A stretch of 64,000 bases of DNA from NCBI RefSeq assembly GCF_000766795.1, contig NZ_JPDS01000001.1, positions 1,573,501 through 1,637,500 of the forward strand, in the 5' to 3' direction. The stretch is from Polaribacter sp. Hel1_85 (GTDB taxonomy: Bacteria > Bacteroidota > Bacteroidia > Flavobacteriales > Flavobacteriaceae). This document shows positions 54,435 through 64,000 of the stretch, one piece after another. How positions within the stretch are numbered: position 1 is the stretch's first letter; each line of letters begins with the position of its first letter. The notes under the pieces were generated by a model. That model was not told where the DNA came from, made no database searches, and was given only the letters and a program-made list of their open reading frames with translations. The translations under genes and the position numbers were made by a program.

Positions 54435-55451
54435 ATGAAAAAAATCATTTTTACTTTATTATTAGCAACTAGCTTAATAGTAACTGGACAAGAAAAAGAA
54501 GAAAAAACATTTACATTAAGTGGTAGTGTAGACACATACTTTAGAGGTAACATCAGTGGTGGAGAATTTGACACTGCTCCTGGTAGTTCTTTTGCAAACC
54601 TACCTGGATTCTCTTTAGGAATGATTAACTTAGTTGCTGCTTACGAAGGAGAAAAAGTTGGATTTGTTGCAGATATGGTATATGGACCTAGAGGTGCAGA
54701 TGCTGTATTTGGTTCTCAACAAGAATTAGCAGATGGTACAGTTGTAAGTGGAAACTCTACAATAGTAAACCAATTATATGCTTATTGGAATGTAAGTGAA
54801 AAAGTAACACTTACAATTGGTAACTTTAATACTTTTTTAGGATATGAAGTAATTTCTCCAACTGCAAATTTTAACTATAGTACTTCTTATTTATTCTCTT
54901 ATGGGCCTTTTAGCCATACAGGTATTAAAGCTGATTTCGATTTAGGAGGAGATACTTCTTTAATGTTAGCTGTTATGAATCCTACTGATGCAACTGAATA
55001 CAACCCAAATGGTAGTTATGCTTTTGGTGCTCAATTAGGGTTTTCAGGACAATATATTAACTTCTTATATGATCAAGGAGCTTATGAATTAGATTTTACA
55101 GGTGGTTTCGATTTATCAGAAACTTTCTTTTTAGGTGTTAACGCAGCTTATTTCTCAGGAGATGATGCTCCAGGATTCTATGGCGCAGCTTTATACCCAC
55201 AAATTGCAACTTCAGATTCTTTCAAAATCGGTTTAAGAGCTGAACTTTTCCAAGAAACTGACGGTGACTTTGGTGCAATTGGAACAGGGGTAGCTGATTC
55301 TAGTGTATTTGCAACTACTTTAACTGGTAATTACTCAATAGGATCTTTAACAATTATCCCAGAATTAAGATTAGATTCAGCTTCAGAACCTGCATTCGTA
55401 GGAGATAAATCTTTAAGCTCATTTGCTTTAGCTGCAGTGTACTCTTTCTAA
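54435..55451 (+). CDS. Outer-membrane porin-like beta-barrel protein
   Basis: A 338-residue precursor with a signal peptide (MKKIIFTLLLATSLIVTGQ) and amphipathic strands throughout: FTLSGSVDTYFRGNI, SLGMINLVAAYEGEKVGFVADMV, VTLTIGNFNTFLGYEVISPT. It ends in Phe (ALAAVYSF), the usual outer-membrane assembly signal. It resembles putative porins of the Bacteroidetes (BBP2/DUF1597-like). Its place immediately before the P-II and ammonium-channel genes suggests a role in bringing nitrogen compounds through the outer membrane, which is inference. Confidence 0.82.
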   Translation: MKKIIFTLLLATSLIVTGQEKEEKTFTLSGSVDTYFRGNISGGEFDTAPGSSFANLPGFSLGMINLVAAYEGEKVGFVADMVYGPRGADAVFGSQQELADGTVVSGNSTIVNQLYAYWNVSEKVTLTIGNFNTFLGYEVISPTANFNYSTSYLFSYGPFSHTGIKADFDLGGDTSLMLAVMNPTDATEYNPNGSYAFGAQLGFSGQYINFLYDQGAYELDFTGGFDLSETFFLGVNAAYFSGDDAPGFYGAALYPQIATSDSFKIGLRAELFQETDGDFGAIGTGVADSSVFATTLTGNYSIGSLTIIPELRLDSASEPAFVGDKSLSSFALAAVYSF

Positions 55452-55482
55452 AAACAATACTAACCAATAAATTTATTTTATC

Positions 55483-55833
55483 ATGAAAAAAATAGAAGCA
55501 ATTATAAGAAAATCCAAGTTTGGTGCTGTAAAAGAAGCATTACACGCTGTTGATGTAAACTTTTTCTCTTACTGGGATGTTACTGGTTTAGGTAACGAAA
55601 AAGAAGGACATGTATATAGAGGTGTAAGCTACAGTACAAGTGACATACAACGTAGACACTTATCTATAGTAGTTAATGATGATTTTGAAAAAATAACCAT
55701 AGATGCATTACTAAAATCTGCTTCTACAGGAGAAGTTGGTGATGGTAAAATATTTGTATCAGACATAACTGAAGCATACAGAATAAGAACTGGTGAAAAA
55801 GGAGGAGAAACTTTAAAGAAAAAATCTAAATAA
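55483..55833 (+). CDS. glnK: P-II family nitrogen regulatory protein
   Basis: A 116-residue P-II signal protein. The N-terminal beta-alpha-beta (MKKIEAIIRKSKFGAVKEAL) is standard. The T-loop region is WDVTGLGNEKEGHVYRGVSY, with the conserved Tyr of the YRG motif that can be uridylylated. GEVGDGKIFVSDITEAYRIRTGEKG is the nucleotide-binding B-loop and C-terminus. Placed next to amtB, it should block the ammonium channel when nitrogen is plentiful. Confidence 0.93.
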   Translation: MKKIEAIIRKSKFGAVKEALHAVDVNFFSYWDVTGLGNEKEGHVYRGVSYSTSDIQRRHLSIVVNDDFEKITIDALLKSASTGEVGDGKIFVSDITEAYRIRTGEKGGETLKKKSK

Positions 55834-55841
55834 ATAAAATC

Positions 55842-57068
55842 ATGGAATTATTAACAACGAACAATGTATGGATGATGATCTGTACAGCCTTAGTTTTCTT
55901 TATGCACACAGGTTTTGCATTTTTAGAAATTGGTTTGACAAGACAAAAAAATACAATCAATATTTTATTTAAAAATATTTTTATTATTACATCTGGATTA
56001 CTTTTGTATTATATAGGTGGTTTTAACTTAATGTACCCTGGTTTTGCAGAAGGTTCTGCAGGAGTATTAGACTTTGCTGGTTTTGGAATTGCTCCACCAG
56101 AAAATGGAATGACTGCAGAATACGCAGATGGAGGTTACACTTGGTGGACAGATTTCTTATTTCAAGGAATGTTTGCTGCTACTGCTGCAACTATTGTTTC
56201 TGGTGCTGTTGCTGAAAGAATGAAAATTGGACCATTTATGATTTTTACAGTTATATATGTTGGTTTAATTTACCCAATAGCTGGTTCATGGAAATGGGGT
56301 GGTGGATTTTTAGACCAAATGGGATTCTATGATTTCGCTGGTTCTACATTAGTACACTCAGTTGGTGGTTGGGCAGCGCTAGTTGCTGTTTGGTTATTAG
56401 GTCCTCGTATTGGAAAATTCAAGAACGGTAAACCTCAGGCAATACCTGGTCATAGCATACCATTAGCTACAGCAGGGGTTTTAATCCTTTGGTTAGGTTG
56501 GTTTGGTTTTAACGGCGGTTCTGTTTTATCTGCAGACCCAGAATTAACTTCTTTAACATTAGTTACAACTTGTTTAGCTGCTGCTGCAGGTGGTGTTGTA
56601 GCTGCTCTAGTATCATTCATTAAATACAAGAACTTAGATTTAACAATGTTCTTAAATGGTATTTTAGGTGGTTTAGTAGGTATTACTGCTGGTGCAGACG
56701 TTATGACTCCAGAAAGCGCTATTATGATTGGTGCAATTGCAGGAGCATTAATTGTATTTGCTGTTTCTTTTATAGACGCTATTAAATTAGATGATCCTGT
56801 TGGAGCTATTGCAGTACATTTAATCTGTGGTATTTGGGGAACATTAGCTGTTGGTATATTCTCTACAAATCCAGAACACTCTTTCTTAACACAATTAACA
56901 GGTGTTGCTTGTTATGCAGCTTTTTGTATAATTTCATCTTTCTTAATTATTTTTACACTTAAGAAAACTGTTGGAATTAGAGTTAGTGAAAAAGAAGAAT
57001 TAGAAGGCTTAGATGCACATGAACATGGTATGGATGCTTATCCAGACTTCCGTTTAAATGAGCATTAA
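55842..57068 (+). CDS. amtB: Ammonium transporter
   Basis: A trimeric inner-membrane ammonium channel of 408 residues with about 11 helices. The twin pore histidines are present: LVHSVGGWAALVAV (about residue 172) and IAVHLICGIWGTLAV (about residue 325). FALIEIGLTRQKN-like residues occur near the N-terminus (AFLEIGLTRQKNTINIL). It has no long N-terminal signal peptide, unlike many proteobacterial AmtB. It is eight bases after glnK and closes the operon before a strong terminator. Confidence 0.95.
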   Translation: MELLTTNNVWMMICTALVFFMHTGFAFLEIGLTRQKNTINILFKNIFIITSGLLLYYIGGFNLMYPGFAEGSAGVLDFAGFGIAPPENGMTAEYADGGYTWWTDFLFQGMFAATAATIVSGAVAERMKIGPFMIFTVIYVGLIYPIAGSWKWGGGFLDQMGFYDFAGSTLVHSVGGWAALVAVWLLGPRIGKFKNGKPQAIPGHSIPLATAGVLILWLGWFGFNGGSVLSADPELTSLTLVTTCLAAAAGGVVAALVSFIKYKNLDLTMFLNGILGGLVGITAGADVMTPESAIMIGAIAGALIVFAVSFIDAIKLDDPVGAIAVHLICGIWGTLAVGIFSTNPEHSFLTQLTGVACYAAFCIISSFLIIFTLKKTVGIRVSEKEELEGLDAHEHGMDAYPDFRLNEH

Positions 57069-57086
57069 TTATTAAAACTATTAAAT

Positions 57087-57121
57087 AAAAAGTCTGTAAA
57101 CAATATGTTTACAGACTTTTT
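57087..57121 (+). terminator. Terminator after amtB
   Basis: A perfect 16-bp stem (AAAAAGTCTGTAAACA and its complement) with a three-base loop, followed by T. It starts 18 bases past the amtB stop. Confidence 0.92.
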
Positions 57122-57251
57122 CTATTTTATGAATATCATAATTAAAAAGACATTAATTATCATAAATAAGTTTTTTTTAGCGCTTTATTGTTTTCATCAT
57201 AAAAATCACATTAAAAAGAGTAGATTATTAAGTCCTTCTTAAGAAAATCCA

Positions 57252-57259
57252 TAGATTTG
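57252..57259 (+). promoter_or_regulatory. -7 box of gltBD
   Basis: TAGATTTG matches TAnnTTTG, 21 bases before the gltB ATG. No -33 TTG is at the right distance, but TTCTTAAGAA, a perfect palindrome, lies at about 57236-57245 and could be an activator site. Confidence 0.5.
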
Positions 57260-57279
57260 TACATATAATTGAATACAAT

Positions 57280-60200
57280 ATGGAGAAACAAGGATTATAC
57301 TTACCAGAGTTTGAACACGAAAATTGCGGTGCTGGTTTTATCTGTAATTTGAATGGTGAAAAAACGAATCAGATTATACACGATGCCCTAGAAATTCTAG
57401 AAAAACTAGAACATAGAGGTGGTGTTAGTGCAGATGGAAAAACAGGTGATGGAGCTGGTTTATTAATAGATATTCCTCATGCTTATTTCAAACGTGTATG
57501 TGATTTTCCTATTCCTGACCAAAGAGAATATGCAGTTGGAATGGTATTTCTTCCTAAAGTTACCAATCAATATGATTATTGTAAAACAACTTTCGAAAAC
57601 GAAATAAAGGAACAAGGACTTGCTATTTTAGGCTGGAGAGAAGTTCCTGTAGATTCTTATCAATTAGGAGAAATTGCTTTAGCATCAGAACCAAATATTG
57701 AACAATTATTTATTGGTAAAACCGATGAAATAGATGAAGCTACTTTTAAAGCAAAATTATATGCTGCAAGAAAAATAGCTGAACATGCAATCAGAAATTC
57801 TAAAATCTCTGAAAGCAATTATTTTTACATTCCAAGTTTATCAATAACCACTATCATCTATAAAGGTATTATTATGCCTGAAGATATTGGTCCTTATTAT
57901 AAAGATTTACAAGAAATAGATTTAGTAACACGTTTGGCCTTAGTACATCAACGTTTTTCTACCAATACAATGCCAACTTGGGAGTTAGCTCAACCATTTA
58001 GACACATGTGTCAGAATGGAGAGATTAACACTTTAAGAGGTAATGTTAGTAGAATGCGTGTTCGAGAAGAAATCATGAAAAGTGATGTTTTTGGACCACA
58101 AATAGATAAATTATTTCCAATAATTTTACCAGGAAAATCAGATTCTGCTTCTATGGATATGGTTGTAGAATTGTTAACTCACACAGGTCGTTCATTACCA
58201 GAAATTATGATGATGATGATTCCTGAAGCTTGGGAAAAACACGAAACAATGACCAAAGAGCGTAAAGCTTTTTATGAATATAATGGTTGTATAATGGAGC
58301 CTTGGGATGGTCCTGCTTCTGTACCTTTTACAGATGGAGATTATATTGGTGCTCTTTTAGATAGAAATGGGTTAAGACCTTCTAGATATACCGTTACAAA
58401 AAGTGGAAGTTTAATTATGTCATCAGAAATTGGTGTTGTAGATGTTGCTCCAGAAGATGTAAAAGAACATGGTAGATTAGAACCAGGAAAAATGTTCTTG
58501 GTAGATATGAATGAAGGAAGAATCATTCAAGATAAAGAAATAAAAAGTAAAATTGTTTCTGAAAGACCTTACCAAGAATGGTTAGATAAAACTCGTTTAC
58601 ATTTAAAAGATGTTCCTTATACAAGTGAAACTTGTCCTATTGAAACTATTGATGTTAAAACAAGACAACGTTTATTTAATTATACTTTCGAAGATATTCA
58701 AGAAGTAATTACACCAATGGCAATTGTTGGTAAAGAAGCTTTGGGATCAATGGGAATTGATACACCTCTAGCTGTTTTATCAGACAGACCTCAATTAATA
58801 TCTAATTATTTTAAACAATTATTTGCACAAGTTACAAATCCACCTTTAGATGGAATTAGAGAGAATATTGTAACAGATATTAGTTTAAATTTAGGAAAAG
58901 ACAGAAACATTTTCAGTATTACTGATAGACAATGTAGAAAACTTAGAATTCAAAATCCTGTAATATCTAATGCAGATTTAGAAAAAATAAGAAACATAGA
59001 TATCGAAAGTTTTAAAGCAGAAACTATCGAAATATTATACCCTAAAGCTCAAGGTTTAAATGGATTAGAAGATGCTTTAGATGATATCATTATTCAAATT
59101 GAAAAAGCTTTAGAAAGAAAAACAAATATTATTATTCTTTCAGATAGAGGTGTTAATAAAGAGCTTGCTCCAATACCAGCTTTATTAGCATGTTCGTTTG
59201 TAAACCATCAATTAAATCGTTTACGTAAGCGTTCTCATTTCGATATTATTATTGAATCTGCAGAACCACGTGAGCCACATCATTTTGCCACTTTATTCGG
59301 TTATGGCGCAAGTGCTATCAACCCATATATGGTTAACGAAATTATCCGTACACAAGTAAAAGAAGGTTTTATTACTGGTATGGATGAGCAAAAAGCAGTT
59401 GATAATTTCAACCAAGCAATTGGTAAAGGAATTTTAAAAGTAATGAACAAAATAGGAATCTCTACATTACATTCATACAGAGGTTCACAAATATTCGAAA
59501 TTGTAGGGTTCAATTCACAATTTGTAGAAAAATATTTCCCATATACCGCTTCAAGAATAGAAGGTATTGGACTATATGAAATAGAAAAAGAAATAGATCA
59601 ACGTTACAAACAAGCATATCCAGATAATCAAATTGATAAAAACTTAGGTTTAAATGTTGGTGGAGATTATAGATGGAGAAGAAATGGAGAACGTCATTTA
59701 TTCAACCCAACTACAGTTTCTAAATTACAACAAGCAGTAAGATTAAGTGATCAAAAAAGTTATGATGTTTATGCTAAAACTATCAACGAACAGTCAGAAA
59801 GTTTAATGACAATTCGTGGTTTGTTTCAGTTTGATAACTTAGATCCAATTCCTTTAGAAGAAGTAGAACCTTGGACAGAAATTGTAAAGCGTTTTAAAAC
59901 GGGTGCAATGTCTTATGGGTCTATTTCACGTGAAGCTCATGAAAATTTAGCGATTGCAATGAATAGAATTGGAGGAAAATCTAATTCTGGTGAAGGTGGT
60001 GAAGATAGAAAACGTTTCCAAAAAGATATCAATGGAGATAGTAGAAACTCTGCAATTAAGCAAGTAGCATCTGGTAGATTTGGAGTAACTTCTCACTATT
60101 TATCAAGTGCAAAAGAGATACAAATAAAAATGGCTCAGGGTGCCAAACCTGGTGAAGGTGGTCAATTACCTGGTGAAAAAGTTTTACCTTGGATTGCTTC

Positions 60201-61791
60201 TGCGAGAAATTCAACACCTTTTGTTGGATTGATTTCTCCTCCTCCACATCACGATATTTATTCAATTGAAGATTTAGCACAATTAATTTTCGATTTAAAA
60301 AATGCAAATCGTGAAGCAAGAATTAATGTAAAATTAGTATCTGAAGTTGGTGTAGGAACAATTGCTGCAGGTGTAGCAAAAGCAAAAGCAGATGTAGTAT
60401 TAATTGCTGGTTATGATGGTGGTACAGGAGCTTCTCCATTAACATCATTAAAACACGCTGGTTTACCTTGGGAACTTGGTTTAGCAGAAGCACAACAAAC
60501 ATTAGTTCTTAACGATTTAAGAAGTAGAATTGTTGTAGAATGTGATGGTCAGTTAAAAACAGGTAGAGATGTTGCTATTGCAGCTTTATTAGGTGCAGAA
60601 GAATTTGGTTTTGCAACAGCTCCATTAGTAGCTTCTGGTTGTATTATGATGCGTAAGTGTCACTTAAATACATGTCCAGTAGGTATTGCAACTCAAGATA
60701 AAGAATTACGTAAAAACTTTAAAGGAACACCAGAACATGTAATTAACTTCTTCTTTTACATTGCAGAAGAATTAAGAGCAATTATGGCACAACTTGGTTT
60801 CAGAACATTAGATGAAATGGTTGGTCAAACACATAAAATCAACGCTAATAAAGCGATTAAACATTATAAAGCTAAAGGGTTAGATTTATCTAGTATTTTA
60901 CACAGACCAACTGCTTATAGAAGCATGACTGTAAAAAATACAGAGAAACAAGATCATAATATCGATAATGTAATTGACTTTACTATATTAAAAGATTCAC
61001 ATAGAGCTTTGTATAGAAAAGAGAAAATGAACTTAATGTATCCAATTAAAAATACAGATCGTACTGTAGGAGCAATTGTAAGTAACGAAATTTCTAAAAT
61101 TTATGGTCATTTAGGATTACCAGAAGATACTTTAAACATCAACTTTACAGGTTCTGCTGGACAAAGTTTTGGAGCATTTGGAGCACATGGATTAACATTT
61201 ATTTTAGATGGTAATACAAATGATTACTTAGGTAAAGGTTTGTCCGGAGCAAAATTAATTATAAAGAAACCCGAAAAAGCAGACTTTTTAGCAGAAAATA
61301 ATATCATTGTTGGTAATGTTTGTATGTTTGGTGCAGTAGCAGGACAAGCATATATAAACGGAATTGCAGGTGAACGTTTTGCAGTTCGTAATTCCGGAGC
61401 AACTGCAGTTGTAGAAGGTGTAGGAGATCACTGTTGTGAATACATGACAGGTGGTAAAGTTGTAGTATTAGGAAAAACTGGAAGAAATTTTGCTGCAGGT
61501 ATGAGTGGTGGAATTGCATATGTTTATGATCCAGAAAACAAATTTGTAAACGGACTTTGTAATACTGAAACTATTGAATTTGAAGAAGTATTAGAAGATG
61601 ATGCTGCAGAATTAAAAGCAACCATAGAAAAACACGTATTATATACAGAAAGTAAAAAAGGTGCTGCATTGTTAGCAGATTGGGATACAAGTTTAAAAAA
61701 CTTTGTAAAAGTGATGCCAACAGAATACAAACGTGCTTTAGAACGTTTAGAAACAGAAGAACCAATGTTTGAAGAATTAACAATAGCATAA
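57280..61791 (+). CDS. gltB: Glutamate synthase large subunit
   Basis: It transfers the glutamine amide to 2-oxoglutarate, yielding two glutamates. The 1503-residue protein has an N-terminal amidotransferase domain whose nucleophile is Cys16 ([11 protein letters not shown]), so a short propeptide of 15 residues is removed. The FMN domain has [26 protein letters not shown] and [12 protein letters not shown]. The 3Fe-4S cysteines lie in [15 protein letters not shown] (about 1121-1132), and the C-terminal GXGXG domain is visible ([20 protein letters not shown]). Standard length. It is co-transcribed with gltD, which begins five bases on. Confidence 0.97.
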   Translation: MEKQGLYLPEFEHENCGAGFICNLNGEKTNQIIHDALEILEKLEHRGGVSADGKTGDGAGLLIDIPHAYFKRVCDFPIPDQREYAVGMVFLPKVTNQYDYCKTTFENEIKEQGLAILGWREVPVDSYQLGEIALASEPNIEQLFIGKTDEIDEATFKAKLYAARKIAEHAIRNSKISESNYFYIPSLSITTIIYKGIIMPEDIGPYYKDLQEIDLVTRLALVHQRFSTNTMPTWELAQPFRHMCQNGEINTLRGNVSRMRVREEIMKSDVFGPQIDKLFPIILPGKSDSASMDMVVELLTHTGRSLPEIMMMMIPEAWEKHETMTKERKAFYEYNGCIMEPWDGPASVPFTDGDYIGALLDRNGLRPSRYTVTKSGSLIMSSEIGVVDVAPEDVKEHGRLEPGKMFLVDMNEGRIIQDKEIKSKIVSERPYQEWLDKTRLHLKDVPYTSETCPIETIDVKTRQRLFNYTFEDIQEVITPMAIVGKEALGSMGIDTPLAVLSDRPQLISNYFKQLFAQVTNPPLDGIRENIVTDISLNLGKDRNIFSITDRQCRKLRIQNPVISNADLEKIRNIDIESFKAETIEILYPKAQGLNGLEDALDDIIIQIEKALERKTNIIILSDRGVNKELAPIPALLACSFVNHQLNRLRKRSHFDIIIESAEPREPHHFATLFGYGASAINPYMVNEIIRTQVKEGFITGMDEQKAVDNFNQAIGKGILKVMNKIGISTLHSYRGSQIFEIVGFNSQFVEKYFPYTASRIEGIGLYEIEKEIDQRYKQAYPDNQIDKNLGLNVGGDYRWRRNGERHLFNPTTVSKLQQAVRLSDQKSYDVYAKTINEQSESLMTIRGLFQFDNLDPIPLEEVEPWTEIVKRFKTGAMSYGSISREAHENLAIAMNRIGGKSNSGEGGEDRKRFQKDINGDSRNSAIKQVASGRFGVTSHYLSSAKEIQIKMAQGAKPGEGGQLPGEKVLPWIASARNSTPFVGLISPPPHHDIYSIEDLAQLIFDLKNANREARINVKLVSEVGVGTIAAGVAKAKADVVLIAGYDGGTGASPLTSLKHAGLPWELGLAEAQQTLVLNDLRSRIVVECDGQLKTGRDVAIAALLGAEEFGFATAPLVASGCIMMRKCHLNTCPVGIATQDKELRKNFKGTPEHVINFFFYIAEELRAIMAQLGFRTLDEMVGQTHKINANKAIKHYKAKGLDLSSILHRPTAYRSMTVKNTEKQDHNIDNVIDFTILKDSHRALYRKEKMNLMYPIKNTDRTVGAIVSNEISKIYGHLGLPEDTLNINFTGSAGQSFGAFGAHGLTFILDGNTNDYLGKGLSGAKLIIKKPEKADFLAENNIIVGNVCMFGAVAGQAYINGIAGERFAVRNSGATAVVEGVGDHCCEYMTGGKVVVLGKTGRNFAAGMSGGIAYVYDPENKFVNGLCNTETIEFEEVLEDDAAELKATIEKHVLYTESKKGAALLADWDTSLKNFVKVMPTEYKRALERLETEEPMFEELTIA

Positions 61792-61795
61792 TGTC

Positions 61796-63259
61796 ATGGG
61801 AAAAGTAACAGGATTTAAAGAATTTGAAAGACAAGATGAAACGTATAAATCTGTAGAAGAACGTGTTCAGCATTATAAAGAATTTACAGTTCCTCTTTCT
61901 GAAAAAGAAATAACGAAACAAGGTTCTCGTTGTATGGATTGTGGTATTCCTTTTTGCCATAGTGGATGTCCTTTAGGAAATCTTATTCCAGATTTCAATC
62001 ATATGGTACATCAAGGTGAATGGAAAAAAGCATCTTGGATATTACACTCTACAAATAATTTTCCAGAATTTACAGGTAGGTTATGCCCTGCTCCATGTGA
62101 ACAATCATGTGTTTTAGGTATAATAGAAGATCCCGTTTCTATAGAAAATATAGAAAAAAATATTGTAGAACGTGCTTTTAAAGAAGGATGGATTAAACCA
62201 CAACCTCCAAAAAACAGAACTGGTAAAACAATTGCTGTTGTAGGTTCTGGTCCTGCAGGATTAGCTACAGCTCAACAATTAAATAGAGCAGGTCATACAG
62301 TTACAGTTTTTGAAAGAGATGATGAAGTTGGTGGTTTATTACGTTATGGAATTCCTAACTTTAAGTTAGAAAAAGGTATTATAGATAGAAGAGTCGCTAT
62401 TTTAGAAGCAGAAGGAATCATATTCAAGACAAATATCAATGTTGGTGTAAATTATGATGTTGAAGATCTAAAAGAATTTGATAGTATCGTTTTATGTGGA
62501 GGAGCTACAGAAAGACGTAGTTTACCTACTCCAGGAATTGATGCTGATGGTGTTGTACAAGCAATGGATTTCTTAACACAACAAACAAAAGTAGTATTTG
62601 GTAAAGAAGTTAAAGATCAAGTATTAGCTACAGATAAAAATGTAATTGTTATTGGTGGAGGAGATACAGGTTCAGACTGTATTGGTACTTCAAACAGACA
62701 AGGAGCAAAATCTGTTGTTAATTTTGAAATTATGCCAAAACCTCCAGGGCATCGTTCTCCAACAACTCCTTGGCCTTTTTGGCCATTACAGTTAAAGACT
62801 TCTTCTTCACATAAAGAAGGTGTAGAACGTAATTGGTTAATCAATACAAAAGAATTCGTAAAAGATAAAAACGGAAAGTTAACAGCATTAAAAACGGTTA
62901 ATGTAGAATGGAAAATGGTTCCAGGACAAAGACCTCAATTAATAGAAATACCAGGTACAGAAAAAACTTGGCCTTGTGACTTAGCTTTACTAGCATTAGG
63001 TTTTACAGGCCCAGAAAGTACCCTTGCAGATAAACTAGGTATCGAAAGAGACGCACGTTCAAACTTCAAAGCAGAGTATGGAAAATATCAGACAAATGTT
63101 CCAAATATATTTACAGCAGGAGATATGCGTCGTGGACAATCATTAATTGTTTGGGCAATTTCTGAAGGAAGAGAGGCTGCAAGACAAGTAGACATCTATT
63201 TAATGGGTAAATCAGAATTACCTTCTAAAGATGTTTCTGGAGATTTAGTTGCCATGTAA
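61796..63259 (+). CDS. gltD: Glutamate synthase small subunit
   Basis: An FAD/NADPH-dependent electron donor to GltB, 487 residues. The N-terminal 4Fe-4S region shows CMDCGIPFCHSGCPLGNLIPD and LCPAPCEQSC (two Cys clusters). The FAD site is AVVGSGPAGLATAQQLNRAG, the NADPH site is VIVIGGGDTGSDCIG, and the C-terminal GDMRRGQSLIVWAISEGR closes the second FAD part. The ATG at 61796 follows the gltB stop with four bases between. Confidence 0.97.
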   Translation: MGKVTGFKEFERQDETYKSVEERVQHYKEFTVPLSEKEITKQGSRCMDCGIPFCHSGCPLGNLIPDFNHMVHQGEWKKASWILHSTNNFPEFTGRLCPAPCEQSCVLGIIEDPVSIENIEKNIVERAFKEGWIKPQPPKNRTGKTIAVVGSGPAGLATAQQLNRAGHTVTVFERDDEVGGLLRYGIPNFKLEKGIIDRRVAILEAEGIIFKTNINVGVNYDVEDLKEFDSIVLCGGATERRSLPTPGIDADGVVQAMDFLTQQTKVVFGKEVKDQVLATDKNVIVIGGGDTGSDCIGTSNRQGAKSVVNFEIMPKPPGHRSPTTPWPFWPLQLKTSSSHKEGVERNWLINTKEFVKDKNGKLTALKTVNVEWKMVPGQRPQLIEIPGTEKTWPCDLALLALGFTGPESTLADKLGIERDARSNFKAEYGKYQTNVPNIFTAGDMRRGQSLIVWAISEGREAARQVDIYLMGKSELPSKDVSGDLVAM

Positions 63260-63280
63260 TATCTTATATCACAGAGAGCT

Positions 63281-63307
63281 GTCATACTGAGCTTGTCTAA
63301 GTATCTC
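63281..63307 (+). repeat. Short gene-end repeat (CATACTGAGCTTGTC... type)
   Basis: An imperfect palindrome with ATACT and AGTAT arms around GAGCTTGTCTA, 22 bases after the gltD stop. I recall this type at gene ends in other Flavobacteria, unverified here. Confidence 0.5.
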
Positions 63308-63311
63308 ATTT

Positions 63312-63357
63312 AAAAACACAAAACTCATCAAAATTAATTGATGAATTTTGTGTTTTT
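63312..63357. terminator. Terminator after gltD
   Basis: AAAACACAAAA-c-TCATCAA and TTGATGA-a-TTTTGTGTTTT arms with a six-base loop, followed by T. The stem is strong and can work in both directions. Confidence 0.9.
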
Positions 63358-63420
63358 ACATTACTGTAATTTCGACAGTGTGAATAATGAGCGTCAAGAA
63401 ATCACAACTATCTATAATTT

Positions 63421-63546
63421 GGGCGTGCCCATTTTTCAAACAATTACGTTATTAAAAACAAACATTAAAGTTAAAAAAGGTCAGGCTATCCATTGCAAGT
63501 CCTCATTCGTACCTCACTGTGGGCTTTTCATTACTATCCTTCACGC
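63421..63546 (+). repeat. Dispersed hairpin repeat, copy 4 (degenerate long form)
   Basis: It opens TTTGGGCGTGCCC, includes GGTCAGGCTATCCATTGC and GTGGGCTTTTCATTACTATCC, and closes TCCTTCACGC with a tail CAAATAGCAACTACTT. It shares its two ends with the other copies. It points the same way as gltD. Confidence 0.65.
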
Positions 63547-63901
63547 AAATAGCAACTACTTTATCATTACAATAAAGACAAAAGTCATCTAACACAACTA
63601 TTACTTCAAGTGTTAGTGAGCTACAAAAAATGTATCGAGAAGTAACATCATATCATTTCGCTTGTCCTTAATTTGAATAAAGAAAAAACAAAGTTATTCC
63701 TAATACATTACAACCTTTATTTGTAAAAAAAACTATGAATTCTATATCCCTATGTGGTCAACTTATTTTTTAAAATATTTTGAGGTGCAATCATTTTATA
63801 AACAGCTACGTTATAAGAAAAAACACAGTTTAATCATTACAAGGTAAAACCCATCTCAAACCCAAGCAGCCAAATATATATTCAAATTATATTCCATAAA
63901 A
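63547..63901. other. Gene-free region with decaying repeat remnants
   Basis: Between the repeat and the rRNA terminator I find no convincing gene on either strand. TTCAAGTGTTAGTGAGCTA and TGTATCGAGAAGTA at about 63605-63650 resemble parts of the gene-end repeat at 53086. The rest is AT-rich with nothing recognised. Confidence 0.5.
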
Positions 63902-63930
63902 AAACCTCAATTCTTTAAGAATTGAGGTTT
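63902..63930 (-). terminator. Terminator of the rRNA operon
   Basis: AAACCTCAATTCT pairs with AGAATTGAGGTTT, a 13-bp stem with a three-base loop. It lies 30 bases beyond the 5S 3' end on the minus strand. Confidence 0.85.
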
Positions 63931-63960
63931 AGTTTGTCTTGATTCTATCAAGATTAAAGA

Positions 63961-64000
63961 AAGGCGGCGACCTACTCTCCCACATAAATGCAGTACCATC
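63961..64000 (-). rRNA. rrf: 5S rRNA, 3' part only
   Basis: The minus strand reads GATGGTACTGCATTTATGTGG then GAGAGTAGGTCGCCGCCT, the conserved 3' end of Bacteroidetes 5S rRNA. The rest of the gene, and presumably a whole rRNA operon reading leftward, lies beyond the right edge. Confidence 0.93.

Noticed and set aside
61571..61960. A 129-codon frame antisense to the gltB-gltD junction
   Set aside because: Both sense genes are certain, and this frame is Leu/His-rich without any motif.
63338..63592. An 84-codon open frame on the plus strand after gltD
   Set aside because: It starts inside a terminator stem, covers the degenerate repeat and has no protein-like pattern.

Overview
The window is AT-rich DNA from a marine-type member of the Flavobacteriaceae. 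Type IX secretion and gliding genes (porU, porV, gldJ), TAnnTTTG-type promoters, NhaD and an ExbBD/TonB set support this. The closest look is to Polaribacter or a near relative, but that is an inference from gene order and protein character, with no database search behind it.

Layout. 1-4351 (minus strand): a truncated LysM lipoprotein, guaA, a ketoacyl-ACP synthase III, a group III truncated haemoglobin and cytidine deaminase. 4432-12188: the type IX secretion block, with porV and porU leftward, then gldJ and murF rightward. 12185-13928: a BadF-type kinase and a PHP-type phosphotyrosine phosphatase. 13961-43082: one nearly unbroken leftward surface-polysaccharide operon of about 29 kb. 43203-47800: tRNA-Val, folC, two small nucleotidyltransferases and exbB-exbD-tonB. 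47950-54159: nhaD, an amino-acid dehydrogenase, anmK, an acyl-CoA dehydrogenase and a TruA-type pseudouridine synthase. 54435-63259 (plus strand): a nitrogen-assimilation block of porin, P-II protein, AmtB, GltB and GltD. The right edge is a gene-poor stretch full of repeat remnants, running into the 3' end of a 5S rRNA gene that reads leftward.

The polysaccharide operon reads as a Wzx/Wzy-type pathway. In order of transcription it makes nucleotide-linked uronic acids (TviC/TviB-like pair, a WbpB-like oxidoreductase, Ugd) and GDP-fucose (Gmd, Fcl). A tightly overlapping aldolase, CMP-Kdo-synthetase-like enzyme and HAD phosphatase follow. Next come a flippase, seven glycosyltransferases, a polymerase, a PaaK-like adenylating enzyme and an acetyltransferase. 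The operon ends with a lipid-carrier glycosyl-phosphate transferase, PglF/PglE-type amino-sugar enzymes, and the Wza and Wzc export proteins. The Wzc kinase converges on its likely phosphatase, CpsB.

The most unusual points are these. (1) The flippase gene wzx is split by a frameshift exactly at a seven-G run, a candidate on/off switch. (2) The aldolase, CMP-transferase, HAD phosphatase and polysialyltransferase-like genes look like a self-contained route to an unusual acidic sugar that uses a pyruvate-type aldolase instead of NeuB or KdsA; the aldolase carries an extra domain resembling sialyltransferase/DUF115 folds. (3) A four-helix-bundle (S23/Avd-like) gene with a single in-frame stop sits between gmd and fcl, bordered by hexanucleotide repeats. 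(4) Four copies of one hairpin-forming dispersed repeat superfamily all lie 3' of a gene and in the orientation of that gene.
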